Shown piece by piece: positions 36,893 through 47,039 of a stretch of 64,000 nucleotides of DNA. Positions within the stretch are counted from its first letter, which is position 1. Every line of letters starts with the position of its first letter. The stretch is from assembly GCF_000298195.1 (NCBI RefSeq), contig NZ_BAHC01000055.1, positions 28,814 to 92,813 on the forward strand, read 5' to 3'. The notes under the pieces are model-generated. The model worked only from the letters and a program-made list of their open reading frames with translations. It was not told where the DNA came from and did no database searches. A program made the position numbers and the translations under genes. Origin of the DNA: Gordonia rhizosphera NBRC 16068 (GTDB taxonomy: Bacteria > Actinomycetota > Actinomycetes > Mycobacteriales > Mycobacteriaceae).

Positions 36893-38107
36893 CTATGACC
36901 CGGCGACGACCGCCGCGGACTGGCGGGCGATGGCGAGTTCCTCGTTGGTGGGGACGACGAGGACATCGATCGTGGAGTCGTCGGCAGAGATCTGGCGGGC
37001 ATGCTTGGCACGGATCTCGTTGCGCTGCGGGTCGATCCGAATGCCGTAGGTCTCCAGGCCGGCCAACGCATCGGCGCGCACCGACACCGCGTTCTCACCG
37101 ACACCGGCGGTGAAGGTGATCGCATCGACCCGGCCCAGTTCGATCATGTACGCACCGAGGTAGCGCCGCAGGCGGTGGATGTAGACGTCGTAGGCTTTGC
37201 GGGCACTCGCGTCGCCGGTGGCCATCTTCTCGGTGATGGCCCGGAAGTCGTTCTCGCCGCACAGTCCCTTGAGGCCGGACTGCTTGTTCAACAGCGTGTC
37301 GATCTGGTCCACGCTGAGGTGGGCGACCCGGTTGAGGTGCAGCACGATACCCGGATCGATGTCACCGCTGCGGGTGCCCATCACCAGTCCTTCGAGCGGG
37401 GTCATCCCCATCGTCGTGTCGATGGGCTGCCCGCCCGCGATCGCCGACGCCGACGCCCCGTTGCCGAGGTGCAGCACGATCTGGTTGATGTCGGCGAGGT
37501 CGCGCCCGAGGAAGACCGCCGCCTGCTCGGACACATACTGATGACTGGTGCCGTGGAAACCGTAGCGGCGGATGGCGTGCAGGTCGGCCACACCACGATC
37601 GATCGCATAAGTCGCCGCGGAATCGGGCAGGCCGTGGAAGAAGGCGGTGTCGAACACCGCGACGGACGGTACCTCCGGCAACAATTCCCGGGCCGCCTCG
37701 ATGCCGACCAGATTGGCTGGATTGTGCAGCGGCGCAAGGGTGGAGATGCGGTCGATCTCGCTGATGACCTCCGCCGTGATGCGCGTCGGGTGGAAGAAGG
37801 TACGCCCGCCGTGCACCACACGATGTCCAACGGCGGTGAGTCCGGCGGCGGACAGATCGATGCCGCCCTCGGCGAACAAACCCATCATGAACTCGACGGC
37901 GGCGAGATGATCGGGCATCGCACGGGTCTCGACGACCTCTTTGCCGCCCTGTGTGTGGGTGATCGACGAGTCGTGGTCGCCGATCCGCTCGGCGATGCCC
38001 TCGGCGCTGACTTCTTCGGTCTCCGGATGCACCAGTTGATATTTCAGAGAGGACGATCCCGCGTTGAGGACGAGGACCGCGCCGCCGGCCGACGACGACG
38101 CGCTCAT
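36893..38107 (-). CDS. ackA: acetate kinase
   Basis: A 404-residue enzyme that interconverts acetyl phosphate and acetate with ATP/ADP. The N-terminal [15 protein letters not shown], the VGHRVVHGG motif, [11 protein letters not shown] and [14 protein letters not shown] match the acetate kinase family throughout. The start overlaps the pta stop by four bases (ATGA), so pta-ackA form one unit. It converges with pknG, as in M. tuberculosis. Confidence 0.96.
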   Translation of the reverse strand: MSASSSAGGAVLVLNAGSSSLKYQLVHPETEEVSAEGIAERIGDHDSSITHTQGGKEVVETRAMPDHLAAVEFMMGLFAEGGIDLSAAGLTAVGHRVVHGGRTFFHPTRITAEVISEIDRISTLAPLHNPANLVGIEAARELLPEVPSVAVFDTAFFHGLPDSAATYAIDRGVADLHAIRRYGFHGTSHQYVSEQAAVFLGRDLADINQIVLHLGNGASASAIAGGQPIDTTMGMTPLEGLVMGTRSGDIDPGIVLHLNRVAHLSVDQIDTLLNKQSGLKGLCGENDFRAITEKMATGDASARKAYDVYIHRLRRYLGAYMIELGRVDAITFTAGVGENAVSVRADALAGLETYGIRIDPQRNEIRAKHARQISADDSTIDVLVVPTNEELAIARQSAAVVAGS

Positions 38108-40212
38108 CGTGTCCCGCCCTCGACGTCGGTCGGCGCCTGCTGGGCCTGGATCGCGGTGATGGCGACCGTGTTCACGATGTCGGAGACCAACGCGCCGCGC
38201 GAGAGGTCGTTGATCGGCTTGTTGAGGCCCTGCAGGACCGGCCCGATCGCGATGGCGCCGGCGCTGCGCTGCACCGCCTTGTAGGTGTTGTTGCCGGTGT
38301 TCAGATCGGGGAAAATCAGGACGGTGGCCTGACCGGCGACCGGCGAATCGGGCATCTTGGTCGCGGCGACGCTCGGCTCGACGGCGGCGTCGTACTGAAT
38401 CGGCCCCTCCACGAGGATCTCCGGGGCCCGCTCGCGCACCAGTTCGGTGGCCACCCGCACCTTGTCGACATCGGCACCGCTGCCCGACTTCCCGGTCGAA
38501 TACGAGAGCATCGCCACCCGCGGATCGATCCCGAACTGGGCGGCCGTCTCGGCCGACGAGATGGCGATGTCGGCGAGTTGTTCGTCGGTCGGGTCCGGCA
38601 CCACGGCGCAGTCACCGTAGGTGAGCACCCGGTCGGACAGGCACATGAAGAAGACGCTCGACACCGTCGACACACCCGGTTTGGTCTTGATGATCTCGAA
38701 GGCCGGCCGGATCGTATGGGCGGTCGTGTGCACCGACCCCGACACCATCCCGTCGGCCTTGCCGGTGTGCACCATCATCGTGCCGAAGTAGGAGACGTCG
38801 TGCATGGTCTCCTGGGCGCGTTCGAAGTCCATCCCCTTGTGCTTGCGCAGGTCGGTGTAGATGGTGGCGAACTCGTCGAGGTAATCCGAGGTTCGCGGGT
38901 CGATGACGTCGACACCGTCGAGCGCGATGCCGAGTTCTGCCGCCCGGGTGTGCACGGCATCGGTGTTGCCGAGCAACGTCAGCCGGGCCACGCCGCGGCG
39001 CAGCAACCGACCGGCGGCTCTCAGGATCCGGTCCTCTTCCCCCTCGGGGAGAACGATGTGCCGCTGCTGAGACCGGGCCCGGGCCAGCAGAGCGTACTCG
39101 AACATCTGCGGCGTCATCACTGCGGGACCCCGGACGTCGAGGACCCGGAGGATCGCCTCGGAGTCGACGTACTCCTCCATCAGGGCAAGCGCCGCGTCGA
39201 TCTTGCGTACCGACTCGACACCCACTCGCCCGCGGGTGAGCGCGGCGGTCCTCGCCGTCTCGTAGGTCCCCTGCTCGCACATGATGATCGGCAGACTCGG
39301 CTTGAGTCCGTTGACCAGTGCCTCGATCATGGGATGGGGTTGCAGGCCGCCGTTGAGGATGATGCCCGTCAGCCGCGGAAACCCCTGCGCGGTGTTGGCG
39401 TTGACCAACGACAGCAACACGTCGGAGCGATCGGCCGGGGCGATCACCACGGTGCCGTCGGTCAACCGCTCGAGAATGTGCTCGACGGTCATGCCGCCGA
39501 CCATCACCAAGAGCGCCTCGCGGTCGAGCAATGCCTCATCGCCGCTGTACAGCTCGGCTCCGAGGGCTTCCATGAGTTCGGCCATCGTCGGCGCGAACAG
39601 CACCGGGTCCTCGGGCAGACACCAGATCGGGATTCCGGTCTTCTGCAGTTCTTTGCCGACGACGACGAGTTGCTCCGGATCGCAGCGGTTGGCGATGAGA
39701 GCTGCGGTCGTGGCGTGGGCGCCGGAGACCTCCGACAATGCCAGCACCGCGAGATCGTGGACCTCGGCCGGGGTGCGCCCGGCGGCCTTGACCGCGAGGA
39801 TGATCGGCGCCGACAGGTTCGCGGCGATCCGCGCGTTGTAGCTGAGCTCCGACGGGCTCGCCACGTCGGTGTAGTCCGACCCGATCACGAGCACGGTGTC
39901 GCACCGTGCCTGCACCGCGTGGAACCGGGCGACGATCTCGGCGATGGCCGCCTCCGGATCGGCGTGCACCTGTTCATAGGTCACGCCGATGCAGTCCTCG
40001 TAGGGGATGTCCACCGAGACGTGGTCAATGAGGAGGTCGAGGATGTAGTCGCGTTCACCGGCCGCCGCCCGGGAGATCGGGCGGAAGACGCCGACGCGAC
40101 CGCCGGTCGCCGAGAGCAGAGCGAGCATCCCGAGTGCGACGGTGGATTTGCCGGTATCGCCTTCGACGGACGCGATGTAGATGGTGCTCGACGTGACGTT
40201 GCGTTCGCCCAT
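38104..40212 (-). CDS. pta: phosphate acetyltransferase
   Basis: A 702-residue long-form Pta that makes acetyl phosphate from acetyl-CoA. The N-terminal P-loop domain ([20 protein letters not shown]) and central DRTGG-like domain precede the catalytic part (from about residue 380), with [20 protein letters not shown] and [20 protein letters not shown]. The ATG has TAGGGT seven bases upstream, suggesting a leaderless start; AGGGTG in the same place could also act as a ribosome site. It is followed by ackA. Confidence 0.95.
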   Translation of the reverse strand: MGERNVTSSTIYIASVEGDTGKSTVALGMLALLSATGGRVGVFRPISRAAAGERDYILDLLIDHVSVDIPYEDCIGVTYEQVHADPEAAIAEIVARFHAVQARCDTVLVIGSDYTDVASPSELSYNARIAANLSAPIILAVKAAGRTPAEVHDLAVLALSEVSGAHATTAALIANRCDPEQLVVVGKELQKTGIPIWCLPEDPVLFAPTMAELMEALGAELYSGDEALLDREALLVMVGGMTVEHILERLTDGTVVIAPADRSDVLLSLVNANTAQGFPRLTGIILNGGLQPHPMIEALVNGLKPSLPIIMCEQGTYETARTAALTRGRVGVESVRKIDAALALMEEYVDSEAILRVLDVRGPAVMTPQMFEYALLARARSQQRHIVLPEGEEDRILRAAGRLLRRGVARLTLLGNTDAVHTRAAELGIALDGVDVIDPRTSDYLDEFATIYTDLRKHKGMDFERAQETMHDVSYFGTMMVHTGKADGMVSGSVHTTAHTIRPAFEIIKTKPGVSTVSSVFFMCLSDRVLTYGDCAVVPDPTDEQLADIAISSAETAAQFGIDPRVAMLSYSTGKSGSGADVDKVRVATELVRERAPEILVEGPIQYDAAVEPSVAATKMPDSPVAGQATVLIFPDLNTGNNTYKAVQRSAGAIAIGPVLQGLNKPINDLSRGALVSDIVNTVAITAIQAQQAPTDVEGGTR

Positions 40213-40219
40213 GGATGTC

Positions 40220-40225
40220 ACCCTA
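40220..40225 (-). promoter_or_regulatory. possible leaderless -10 box of pta
   Basis: TAGGGT is followed by seven bases and ATG. It overlaps the last codons of the FAD-oxidase gene. Confidence 0.5.
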
Positions 40226-41932
40226 TCCGCCCGCAGGTCGGGCCACATCCGACCTCGTGGACACCGGATGGACCGGTGGGGAACACCGGGTGGATCCGAG
40301 GAGAACACCGGGGTTACACACCCCGTCGGGGTCCAGCGTCCGCTTCACCGCGCGCAGCGCCTCGAGCGCGAGATCGCCGATCTCGGCGTGGTAGGCATCG
40401 CGATGATCACGGCCCACCCCGTGATGGTGGGTAATGGCGGCGTCGGCGGCGCGGATGGCGTCGTTGGAGGCCTTCTTCGCGGCGGCCCATTGGGCGAGCG
40501 GGTCGTCGGTCTGCGGGCAGACCACCGTGAAATAGAGCGACGCCCCGGCCGCGTACACATGGCTGATATGACACATCACCAGAGGCGGGGTGCCCTGCGC
40601 GTTCAGCGCATCGGTGATCGCGGCGGTGACCACGGTCTTCAGTGCGGCCAGGCGCGACCAATAGGTGACTGTTTCGAGGGTCTCCACGAGCACCCCCGCG
40701 TCAAGTAGCGGATCCCGCAGGTAGGGCGCGCGGAACCGCCCCGTCCGCCAAGCCTCGCCCGGCCCGGGACCGAGCGCGACACCTCCCGCATCCTCGAGGA
40801 CCGCGCTCGCCGCGGCACGGCGCGCCTCGACTTCTTGGTGGTGCCCCTCGTATCCGACGATCGCCAGGCACCCTCCGGTCACCTCGTCGCCCCCGGCCGA
40901 TGCGGGGTCGGTGAGGCCGATCGCCGTCTCCACCTCGTCGGACAGGCGCAGCACCGTCGGCATCGGCCCGTCCTGGGCGAGCGCGCGCAACGCGGCCGCG
41001 CCCGAGCCGAAGTCGGCGAAGCGCCAGCCCTCGAAGACACGATGGGCGGGCACCGGACGGATGCGGACGGTGACCTCGGTGATGATGCCGAAGGCGCCCT
41101 CCGACCCCAGCACCAGCTGACGCAGGTCGGGTCCGGCCGCCGATTTCGGTGCGGTGCCGAGCCTGATGGTGCCCCGCGGGGTCGCGAGCAGGAGACCTTC
41201 GACCATCTCGTCGAAACGTCCGTATCCCGCCGAGGACTGGCCGGCCGAGCGGGTCGCGGCGTACCCGCCGAGGCCCGCGCCCTCGTAGGACTGCGGGAAG
41301 TGACCGAGGATGAAACCCCTCTCGCGCAACAGTTCCTCCGCGCGGACGCCACGGAGTCCGGCCTGCAGGGTGGCCGTCCGGGAGATCTCATCGACGCCGA
41401 CGAGCGCGTCGAGTCGCGTCACGTCGACGGTGACGACACCCGCGAAGCCGGCACGTTCGGGTGCGAGTCCCCCGACCACCGAAGTGCCGCCGGTGAACGG
41501 CACGACGGCCACCCGGTGCGCGGCACAGATGCCCAGGACCGCCACCACCTCGTCGTGCGACCCCGGCCGCACGACGAGATCCGGTGCGTCCGACGCGTCT
41601 CCGTTGCGGAGCGCGAGGAGATCCGGTGTGGAGTAGCCGCGGGTGTGCGCGATCCGTTCGTACCGATCGGCGGTGACATGCTCGGCGCCGAGCGCGTCGA
41701 TCAGCGCGGCCCGCACTGCCGGAGGCACGTGCGGGTCGGCGAGTCCGATCTCGTCGATGTTGACCCCTCGCCGCGCGCCGGGGTCGCCGGTCCCGATCAG
41801 CGCGGCGGCAGCGGGGGGCAGCTGCGCCGGTGTGGCCGGGTCTCCCCACCGCGGCCGCGCCATCCGAACGACGCGCAGCGCGGTCTCGTCGGGACCGGCA
41901 CGTTCGACGGGGCTCGTCGTCGGGTCCGTCAC
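40223..41932 (-). CDS. FAD-binding oxidoreductase, alkyl-DHAP synthase-like (VAO family)
   Basis: A 569-residue flavoprotein of the vanillyl-alcohol-oxidase type. VVPFTGGTSVVGGL is the FAD-binding loop and GHFPQSYEGAGLGGYAATRS and LVLGSEGAFGIITEVTVRIR follow. Near the C-terminus HISHVYAAGASLYFTVV and ITHHHGVGRDH with its three histidines resemble alkyldihydroxyacetonephosphate synthase (AgpS), which makes ether-lipid precursors. Related actinobacterial enzymes may instead oxidise 2-hydroxy acids. The GTG follows GGAGGGAGA. It is 17 bases after a TetR gene on the same strand. Confidence 0.85.
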   Translation of the reverse strand: MTDPTTSPVERAGPDETALRVVRMARPRWGDPATPAQLPPAAAALIGTGDPGARRGVNIDEIGLADPHVPPAVRAALIDALGAEHVTADRYERIAHTRGYSTPDLLALRNGDASDAPDLVVRPGSHDEVVAVLGICAAHRVAVVPFTGGTSVVGGLAPERAGFAGVVTVDVTRLDALVGVDEISRTATLQAGLRGVRAEELLRERGFILGHFPQSYEGAGLGGYAATRSAGQSSAGYGRFDEMVEGLLLATPRGTIRLGTAPKSAAGPDLRQLVLGSEGAFGIITEVTVRIRPVPAHRVFEGWRFADFGSGAAALRALAQDGPMPTVLRLSDEVETAIGLTDPASAGGDEVTGGCLAIVGYEGHHQEVEARRAAASAVLEDAGGVALGPGPGEAWRTGRFRAPYLRDPLLDAGVLVETLETVTYWSRLAALKTVVTAAITDALNAQGTPPLVMCHISHVYAAGASLYFTVVCPQTDDPLAQWAAAKKASNDAIRAADAAITHHHGVGRDHRDAYHAEIGDLALEALRAVKRTLDPDGVCNPGVLLGSTRCSPPVHPVSTRSDVARPAGG

Positions 41933-41949
41933 CGGGTCTCTCCCTCCGG

Positions 41950-42498
41950 TCACTTCACGATGGCCCGCACGACGAGCTCGGCGATCTCCTCGTCGGTCAG
42001 GGTGCTCTCGGGGATCAGCATCAGCGAATAGATCGTGCGCACGAGGAACTCGGCTGCAGCGCGGGGCGCGGGCGCGAGCTGATCGGCGACCTCCGGCTGC
42101 AGGTCCGGCAACGTGTTGTCGACGATCAGCGCGATCAACGACGGACCCGAGGCATCCTTCGTGGAGACGACCGCCCGCACGACCTCCTCGGGTTCGTTGC
42201 GGAGGATGTACTGCAGCGCCTCGTGTTCGCGGATGTACGGCAGCACATTGAGCACCTGGGCGCGCACCTTGCCGGCCGCGTCCGGGGCGGTGTCGGACCA
42301 TTCGCGCAGTTTGACCCGCAGCGTGGCGACCTCACGTTCGACGATGGCGGCGACGAGGGCGTCGCGGCCACCGAACATCCGGTATGCGGTGGCCCGGGCG
42401 ACACCGGCCTGGCGAGCGACCGAGGTCAGACTCAGCGCCTTGGCGCCGAACCGGCCCACCACGGCCACCCCGACATCCACCATGCGGTCACGATCCAT
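41950..42498 (-). CDS. TetR-family transcriptional regulator
   Basis: A 182-residue protein with a TetR helix-turn-helix near residues 20-55 (LTSVARQAGVARATAYRMFG). It lies immediately upstream of the FAD-oxidase gene on the same strand and presumably controls it and itself. TACGGT seven bases before the ATG supports a leaderless start; an in-frame GTG three codons upstream is less likely. Confidence 0.87.
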   Translation of the reverse strand: MDRDRMVDVGVAVVGRFGAKALSLTSVARQAGVARATAYRMFGGRDALVAAIVEREVATLRVKLREWSDTAPDAAGKVRAQVLNVLPYIREHEALQYILRNEPEEVVRAVVSTKDASGPSLIALIVDNTLPDLQPEVADQLAPAPRAAAEFLVRTIYSLMLIPESTLTDEEIAELVVRAIVK

Positions 42499-42505
42499 GG
42501 CGAAC

Positions 42506-42511
42506 ACCGTA
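42506..42511 (-). promoter_or_regulatory. leaderless -10 box of the TetR/FAD-oxidase operon
   Basis: TACGGT is followed by seven bases and ATG on the minus strand. Confidence 0.55.
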
Positions 42512-42534
42512 TTCGAAACCGGAGCGGCGTCGCG

Positions 42535-43113
42535 TCATGGGACAGGCGTCGTGGTGGTGGTCAAGTCGGTCGTGTCGGTCGCGGTGGTCGGCTTGGTCGC
42601 CGACGGTGAGGTCGGAGTCGGGTTCGAGGTACGCGGGGTTGGTCGCGGCCACGACGGCACGTACCGGGTGGGCGAGGAGGACGTGGTGGCCTCCATTGAG
42701 AACATCGCCAGGAACACGACACGCCGCGAAACCTCTTTGGCCCGCGATGTGTCGCTCTGACAGTCCACCGCGAAGGACTGCCATCCGTAGTAGAACGCTC
42801 TCGTGCTGAGTTCTCCCCGTTCCTGCGGGCCGAGGGTCACCGACTCGTCGGGGCTCTCGTCGTTCGGAAGGCCCAGTGTGCAGACCACCGGCACTTCCGA
42901 CACGCCGCGGTTGCGTACCGTCACGGTGAGCAGCGTTCCCTCCGTGCGGTAGGAACAATCCGGTTCCGGACCGAAGCCGTCGAAATCCCCGCACGGTGTC
43001 GACGGATGGTTCGGTGCGGCGGCGGTCGGCGACGGGTCGACCAGGGCCGCGGTGATCCCGGCCCCCGCGGCGATCACAGCGGTGGCAGCGACGGTGACGG
43101 TCAGCTTTCGCAT
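42535..43113 (-). CDS. secreted protein with Thr/Pro-rich C-terminus
   Basis: A 192-residue preprotein. MRKLTVTVAATAVIAAGAGI is a signal or signal-anchor sequence with a probable cleavage near TAAA. The mature part has four cysteines (STPCGDF, PDCSYR, VVCTLG, VDCQSD) and a beta-rich pattern, then a low-complexity Thr/Pro tail of about 45 residues that ends TTTTTPVP. AAGGAG precedes the ATG. No family was recognised. It lies between fgd1 and the TetR/FAD-oxidase pair on the same strand. Confidence 0.65.
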   Translation of the reverse strand: MRKLTVTVAATAVIAAGAGITAALVDPSPTAAAPNHPSTPCGDFDGFGPEPDCSYRTEGTLLTVTVRNRGVSEVPVVCTLGLPNDESPDESVTLGPQERGELSTRAFYYGWQSFAVDCQSDTSRAKEVSRRVVFLAMFSMEATTSSSPTRYVPSWPRPTPRTSNPTPTSPSATKPTTATDTTDLTTTTTPVP

Positions 43114-43215
43114 CCGCGCACACTCCTTCGACGCACGTGTTCGAGGCTCGACAGCATGCGGCGATGTCATTTCGGTCCGACCCGGTTCCAGCCTAATGGA
43201 CCGCACCGGCGCCGA

Positions 43216-43246
43216 CACCCCGGCGGATGACTTGCGCGCCGGGGTG
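43216..43246 (-). terminator. stem-loop downstream of fgd1
   Basis: CACCCCGGCG and CGCCGGGGTG form a perfect ten-pair stem around an 11-base loop, 42 bases after the fgd1 stop. No U-tract follows. It separates fgd1 from the secreted protein gene. Confidence 0.6.
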
Positions 43247-43287
43247 CGCGGCTCACCGCTCGACCAGACCGGCCTACTGGTGTGTGA

Positions 43288-44304
43288 CTAGACCGACAGC
43301 TTCCGCAGGCGCGGCGCGAGGTCGCGCTCGAAGTTGTCCAGGAACCGGCGCTGATCGTGTCCGGGAGCGTGGAACACCAGGTGGTTGAGCCCACAGTCGG
43401 TGTAGAACTTCACCTTCTCCACGGCCTCGTCCGGGTCGGACGCGACGATCCAGCGCTTGGCGACCTGCTCGATCGGCAGTTCGTCGGCCAGGCGTTCCAT
43501 CTCCGTCGACGAGTTCACGCTGTGCTTCTGCTCCGCGGTCAGCGACAGCGGGGCCCAGAACCGGGTGTTCTCCAACGCCAGCTCGGGGTCCGGGTCGTAG
43601 GAGATCTTGATCTCGATCATCCGGTCGATGGCCTCGAAGTCGCGTCCGGCCTTCTCCGCTCCCTCTTTGACCGCCGGGATCAGCTTCTCCTGATACAGAT
43701 CGGCGCCCTTGCCCGAGGTGCAGATGAACCCGTCCCCGGCACGACCCGCATACCGGGCGACCACCGGACCGCCGGCGGCGACGTAGACCGGGATCGGCTT
43801 GTCCGGCACGTCGTACATGTAGGCGCCCTGGGTCTTGTAGTACTCACCGTCGAAATCGACCTGCTCGCCGGTCCACAGCTCCCGCATCAGCGTGATCGAC
43901 TCACGCAGCCGCGCGAACCGCTCCTTGAACTCCGGCCACTCGCCCTGGAAGCCGGTCGCGTACTCGTTGAGCGCCTCACCGGTCCCCACACCCAGCATGA
44001 TCCGTCCCGGGTACAGACACCCCATCGACGCGAACGCCTGCGCGATGACCGCCGGGTTGTACCGGAAGGTCGGCGTCATCACCGACGTCCCGATCTGCAC
44101 CCGCTTGGTGCGCTCGCCCACCGCGGCCATCCAGGCGATGGAGAACGGCGCATGCCCACCGTTGTGCCGCCATGGCTGGAAATGATCGCTCACCGCCACC
44201 GAGTCCATCCCGTGTTCCTCGGCCGCGACCGCGATCTCCACCAGCTCGCGCGGATCGAACTGCTCCGCCGACGCCTTGAAACCGAGTTTCAGTTCTGCTG
44301 CCAC
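43288..44304 (-). CDS. fgd1: F420-dependent glucose-6-phosphate dehydrogenase
   Basis: A 338-residue luciferase-like enzyme that oxidises glucose 6-phosphate to the lactone while reducing coenzyme F420. [57 protein letters not shown] and FICTSGKG are the distinctive Fgd segments. The length is close to the 336 residues of M. tuberculosis Fgd1. AGGAGCGAGG lies upstream. It supplies reduced F420 for the FDOR enzymes, one of which is encoded just beyond the divergent ABC gene. Confidence 0.96.
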   Translation of the reverse strand: MAAELKLGFKASAEQFDPRELVEIAVAAEEHGMDSVAVSDHFQPWRHNGGHAPFSIAWMAAVGERTKRVQIGTSVMTPTFRYNPAVIAQAFASMGCLYPGRIMLGVGTGEALNEYATGFQGEWPEFKERFARLRESITLMRELWTGEQVDFDGEYYKTQGAYMYDVPDKPIPVYVAAGGPVVARYAGRAGDGFICTSGKGADLYQEKLIPAVKEGAEKAGRDFEAIDRMIEIKISYDPDPELALENTRFWAPLSLTAEQKHSVNSSTEMERLADELPIEQVAKRWIVASDPDEAVEKVKFYTDCGLNHLVFHAPGHDQRRFLDNFERDLAPRLRKLSV

Positions 44305-44448
44305 GCCTACCTCGCTCCTGCCGGCCGCGGCTCGTTCGACTCGCGGCTCACCGATCGATCACTCAGTTCCCCTTACGTACTCATACCACTGGCGCCGCAA
44401 CCGCTTGAATCCAGGCGCATGGATCAACCCCGGGTAGTCGTCGAGTTC

Positions 44449-44454
44449 TACGCT
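44449..44454 (+). promoter_or_regulatory. leaderless -10 box of the ABC exporter gene
   Basis: TACGCT is followed by seven bases and ATG. Confidence 0.55.
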
Positions 44455-44461
44455 GGTCGGC

Positions 44462-46360
44462 ATGAGCATGGAATCGGTGGCCTGGGACACCATGTACAAA
44501 TCGATGTCCGCCCCGCAGGCCCGTTCCCTGCGCGGCGAGCGTCGCGCCACCCTGCGCCGAATCCTCGGATTCGCGCGGCCCCACCGTCTCCGGATCGCGG
44601 CGTTCCTCGCGCTGTCGGTGCTGACCGCGCTGCTGACGGTGGTGACACCTCTGCTCGCGGGGCGGGTGGTCAACCTGATCACCGCGGGCGGCGACGGCGG
44701 CCAGATCGTCGGGATCGCCGTCCTCATCGCGGCGATCGCACTGGTCGAGGCCGGCGCCGGGATCGCGACCCGCTGGTTCTCCGCCAACATCGGCGAGGGT
44801 CTCATTCTCGATCTTCGTCGCGCGGTCTTCGACCACGTGCAGAAGATGCCGGTCGCCTTCTTCACCCGGACCCGCACGGGCGCGCTGGTGAGCCGGCTCA
44901 ACAACGACGTCATCGGCGCGCAGCGCGCGTTCAGCGACACCCTCTCCGGTGTGGTGTCGAATGCGGTGACGTTGGCGCTGACACTCGGGGTGATGTTCGC
45001 TATCAGCTGGCAGATCACGCTGCTCGCCCTGATCCTGCTGCCGATCTTCGTGCTGCCGGCCCGGCGGATGGGACGACGGATGGCTGCGCTGTCTCGTGAG
45101 GCCGCCGAACACAACGCGCGGATGTCGACGCAGATGACCGAGCGGTTCTCCGCCCCCGGTGCCACGCTGGTGAAGCTGTTCGGCCGCCCCGACATGGAGT
45201 CGGCGGAGTTCGCCGCCCGCGCAGATCGTGTGCGCGACATCGGGGTCCGGCGCGCGATGGTGCAGACCTGGTTCATGACCGCGCTGACGCTGGTGTCGGC
45301 CCTCGCGCTGGCGCTGGTCTACGGGCTGGGCGGGTGGCTGGCCGTCGGCGGTCACCTGTCGGCGGGTGCCGTGGTCTCCCTGGCCCTGCTGCTCACCCGG
45401 ATGTACGCACCGCTCACCGCGCTCGCCAACGCGCGCGTGGAGATCATGAGCGCGCTGGTCAGCTTCGAGCGGGTCTTCGAGGTCCTCGACCTCGCGCCAC
45501 TCATCGCCGACCGGCTGGATGCGCGCCCGGTCCCGGCGGGGCCGGTGTCGGTGCGGTTCGACGACGTGTCATTCGCCTACCCCTCCGCGGACAAGGTCTC
45601 GCTCGCCTCGTTGGAGGAGGTGGCCCAGCTGGACAACCGCGGCGGTTCGACGGTGCTTCACCACATCGACCTCGACGTCGAACCCGGGACGATGACCGCA
45701 CTGGTCGGCAGCTCGGGGGCCGGCAAGTCGACGATCGCGAGCCTCGCCACCCGGCTCTACGACGTCGAGGAGGGTGCGATCCGACTCAACGGTGTCGATC
45801 TGCGCGACCTGCAGAGCGCGTCGGTGCACCGGACGGTCGGGCTGGTCACCCAGGACGGCCATCTCTTCCACGACACGGTGCGGGCCAATCTGCTGCTGGC
45901 CGACCCGTCCGCCGACGAGGACCGGATCTGGGACGCGTTGCGGCGCGCCCGCCTCGACGAGCTCGTCGCGTCACTGCCCGACGGCCTCGACACGGTCGTC
46001 GGGGAGCGCGGCTACCGGCTCTCCGGCGGAGAGCGTCAGCGCCTGACCATCGCGCGTCTGCTCCTGGCCCACCCGGCGGTCGTGATCCTCGACGAGGCGA
46101 CCGCCCACCTCGATTCGACGTCGGAGGCGGCCGTGCAGGAGGCGCTCGCCGAGGCGTTGGAGGGCCGCACGTCGATCGTCATCGCGCACCGGCTGTCGAC
46201 GATCCGCGCCGCCGACCAAATCGCCGTGCTCGAGCAGGGCCGGATCGTCGAGCGCGGCGACCACACGACCTTGCTGGCGAGGGGCGGCCGCTACGCCGAG
46301 CTCTACCGCACGCAGTTCGCCGACGACACGCGTCGTGACGCCGGGGAACTCACCGCATGA
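44462..46360 (+). CDS. ABC exporter, fused permease-ATPase
   Basis: A 632-residue half-transporter. The N-terminal six-helix domain begins FARPHRLRIAAFLALSVLTA; the ATPase has Walker A VGSSGAGKSTIASL, signature LSGGERQRLTIARLL and Walker B VVILDEATAHLD. It would work as a homodimer. An insert (EVAQLDNRGGSTVLHHIDL) precedes the first ATPase strand. The substrate is unknown. It starts leaderless, divergent from fgd1, and overlaps the next gene by four bases. Confidence 0.9.
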   Translation: MSMESVAWDTMYKSMSAPQARSLRGERRATLRRILGFARPHRLRIAAFLALSVLTALLTVVTPLLAGRVVNLITAGGDGGQIVGIAVLIAAIALVEAGAGIATRWFSANIGEGLILDLRRAVFDHVQKMPVAFFTRTRTGALVSRLNNDVIGAQRAFSDTLSGVVSNAVTLALTLGVMFAISWQITLLALILLPIFVLPARRMGRRMAALSREAAEHNARMSTQMTERFSAPGATLVKLFGRPDMESAEFAARADRVRDIGVRRAMVQTWFMTALTLVSALALALVYGLGGWLAVGGHLSAGAVVSLALLLTRMYAPLTALANARVEIMSALVSFERVFEVLDLAPLIADRLDARPVPAGPVSVRFDDVSFAYPSADKVSLASLEEVAQLDNRGGSTVLHHIDLDVEPGTMTALVGSSGAGKSTIASLATRLYDVEEGAIRLNGVDLRDLQSASVHRTVGLVTQDGHLFHDTVRANLLLADPSADEDRIWDALRRARLDELVASLPDGLDTVVGERGYRLSGGERQRLTIARLLLAHPAVVILDEATAHLDSTSEAAVQEALAEALEGRTSIVIAHRLSTIRAADQIAVLEQGRIVERGDHTTLLARGGRYAELYRTQFADDTRRDAGELTA

Positions 46361-46764
46361 GGGAAAGGTTTCGGGATGCGCGGGTGGCGCGTCTGGCGAC
46401 GGTGGGCGTCGGCGACGGCGCCGTCGTCCCGCACCTCGTTCCGGTGGTGTTCGCGCTCGACGACGACGTGATCTACACATGCGTCGACCACAAACCGAAG
46501 CGGACGACCCACCTGCGGCGACTCGCGAACATCGCGGCCAACCCCGCGGTGTCGCTGCTCGTCGACCACTACTCCGACGACTGGGACGCGTTGTGGTGGG
46601 TGCGGGTGGACGGCCGCGCCGAGGTCGTCGACCCGGACAGTGCCGACGGAGTCCGGGGCATCGATCGGCTCGCCGAGAAGTACGCGCAGTACCGCGAAAA
46701 ACGCCCCGCCGGGCCGGTCATCGTCATCGGCCACCTCGGCTGGCATACCTGGTCGGCGAGGTAG
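46357..46764 (+). CDS. PPOX-class F420-dependent oxidoreductase (TIGR03668-like)
   Basis: A 135-residue split-barrel flavin/deazaflavin protein. RVARLATVGVGDGAVVPHLV, PVVFALDDDVIYTCVDHKPK and WWVRVDGRAEVVD are typical of the actinobacterial PPOX-class family assumed to bind F420. The reaction is unknown. ATGA overlap couples it to the ABC exporter gene, and fgd1 nearby would provide reduced F420. Confidence 0.85.
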   Translation: MRERFRDARVARLATVGVGDGAVVPHLVPVVFALDDDVIYTCVDHKPKRTTHLRRLANIAANPAVSLLVDHYSDDWDALWWVRVDGRAEVVDPDSADGVRGIDRLAEKYAQYREKRPAGPVIVIGHLGWHTWSAR

Positions 46765-46772
46765 CCGAGCCG

Positions 46773-47003
46773 TCAGTCGTCGTCGGCCCTGGGCGGGGTG
46801 AGCTTACGGCGCCGGAACTGCAGGAACACCAGCGCGATGTTGACCATGACGATGGCGATGCCGATGGCCACCCACAGCCAGTTGCCCTCGTTCCACCAGT
46901 TCACCGTGAGCAGCGCGACGCACACCATGAGGATCACCGAGCCGAAGATCGTCATGCCGCGTGAGAAGGTCAGCGCCCCGCGCTGGAAGTCGTTGTTCAT
47001 CAT
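46773..47003 (-). CDS. small two-helix membrane protein
   Basis: A 76-residue protein with two helices (GMTIFGSVILMVCVALLTVN and WLWVAIGIAIVMVNIALVFL), then a basic patch and acidic end (RRRKLTPPRADDD). No family was recognised. It starts 36 bases after the stop of the esterase gene on the same strand and could be co-transcribed with it; its stop lies eight bases from that of the convergent F420-family gene. Confidence 0.6.
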   Translation of the reverse strand: MMNNDFQRGALTFSRGMTIFGSVILMVCVALLTVNWWNEGNWLWVAIGIAIVMVNIALVFLQFRRRKLTPPRADDD

Positions 47004-47039
47004 CGTCGGACGTCGTCACCTCAATGTCGTGGACCTCGA

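Noticed and set aside
38578..40434. 600-codon open frame antisense to pta
   Set aside because: It has shadow composition, no motifs and no start signals, while pta on the other strand is conserved throughout.
43357..45099. Long open frame antisense to fgd1 and running into the ABC exporter gene
   Set aside because: The translation is rich in Arg, His, Asp and Gly without domains; it mirrors the third-position G+C bias of the real genes.
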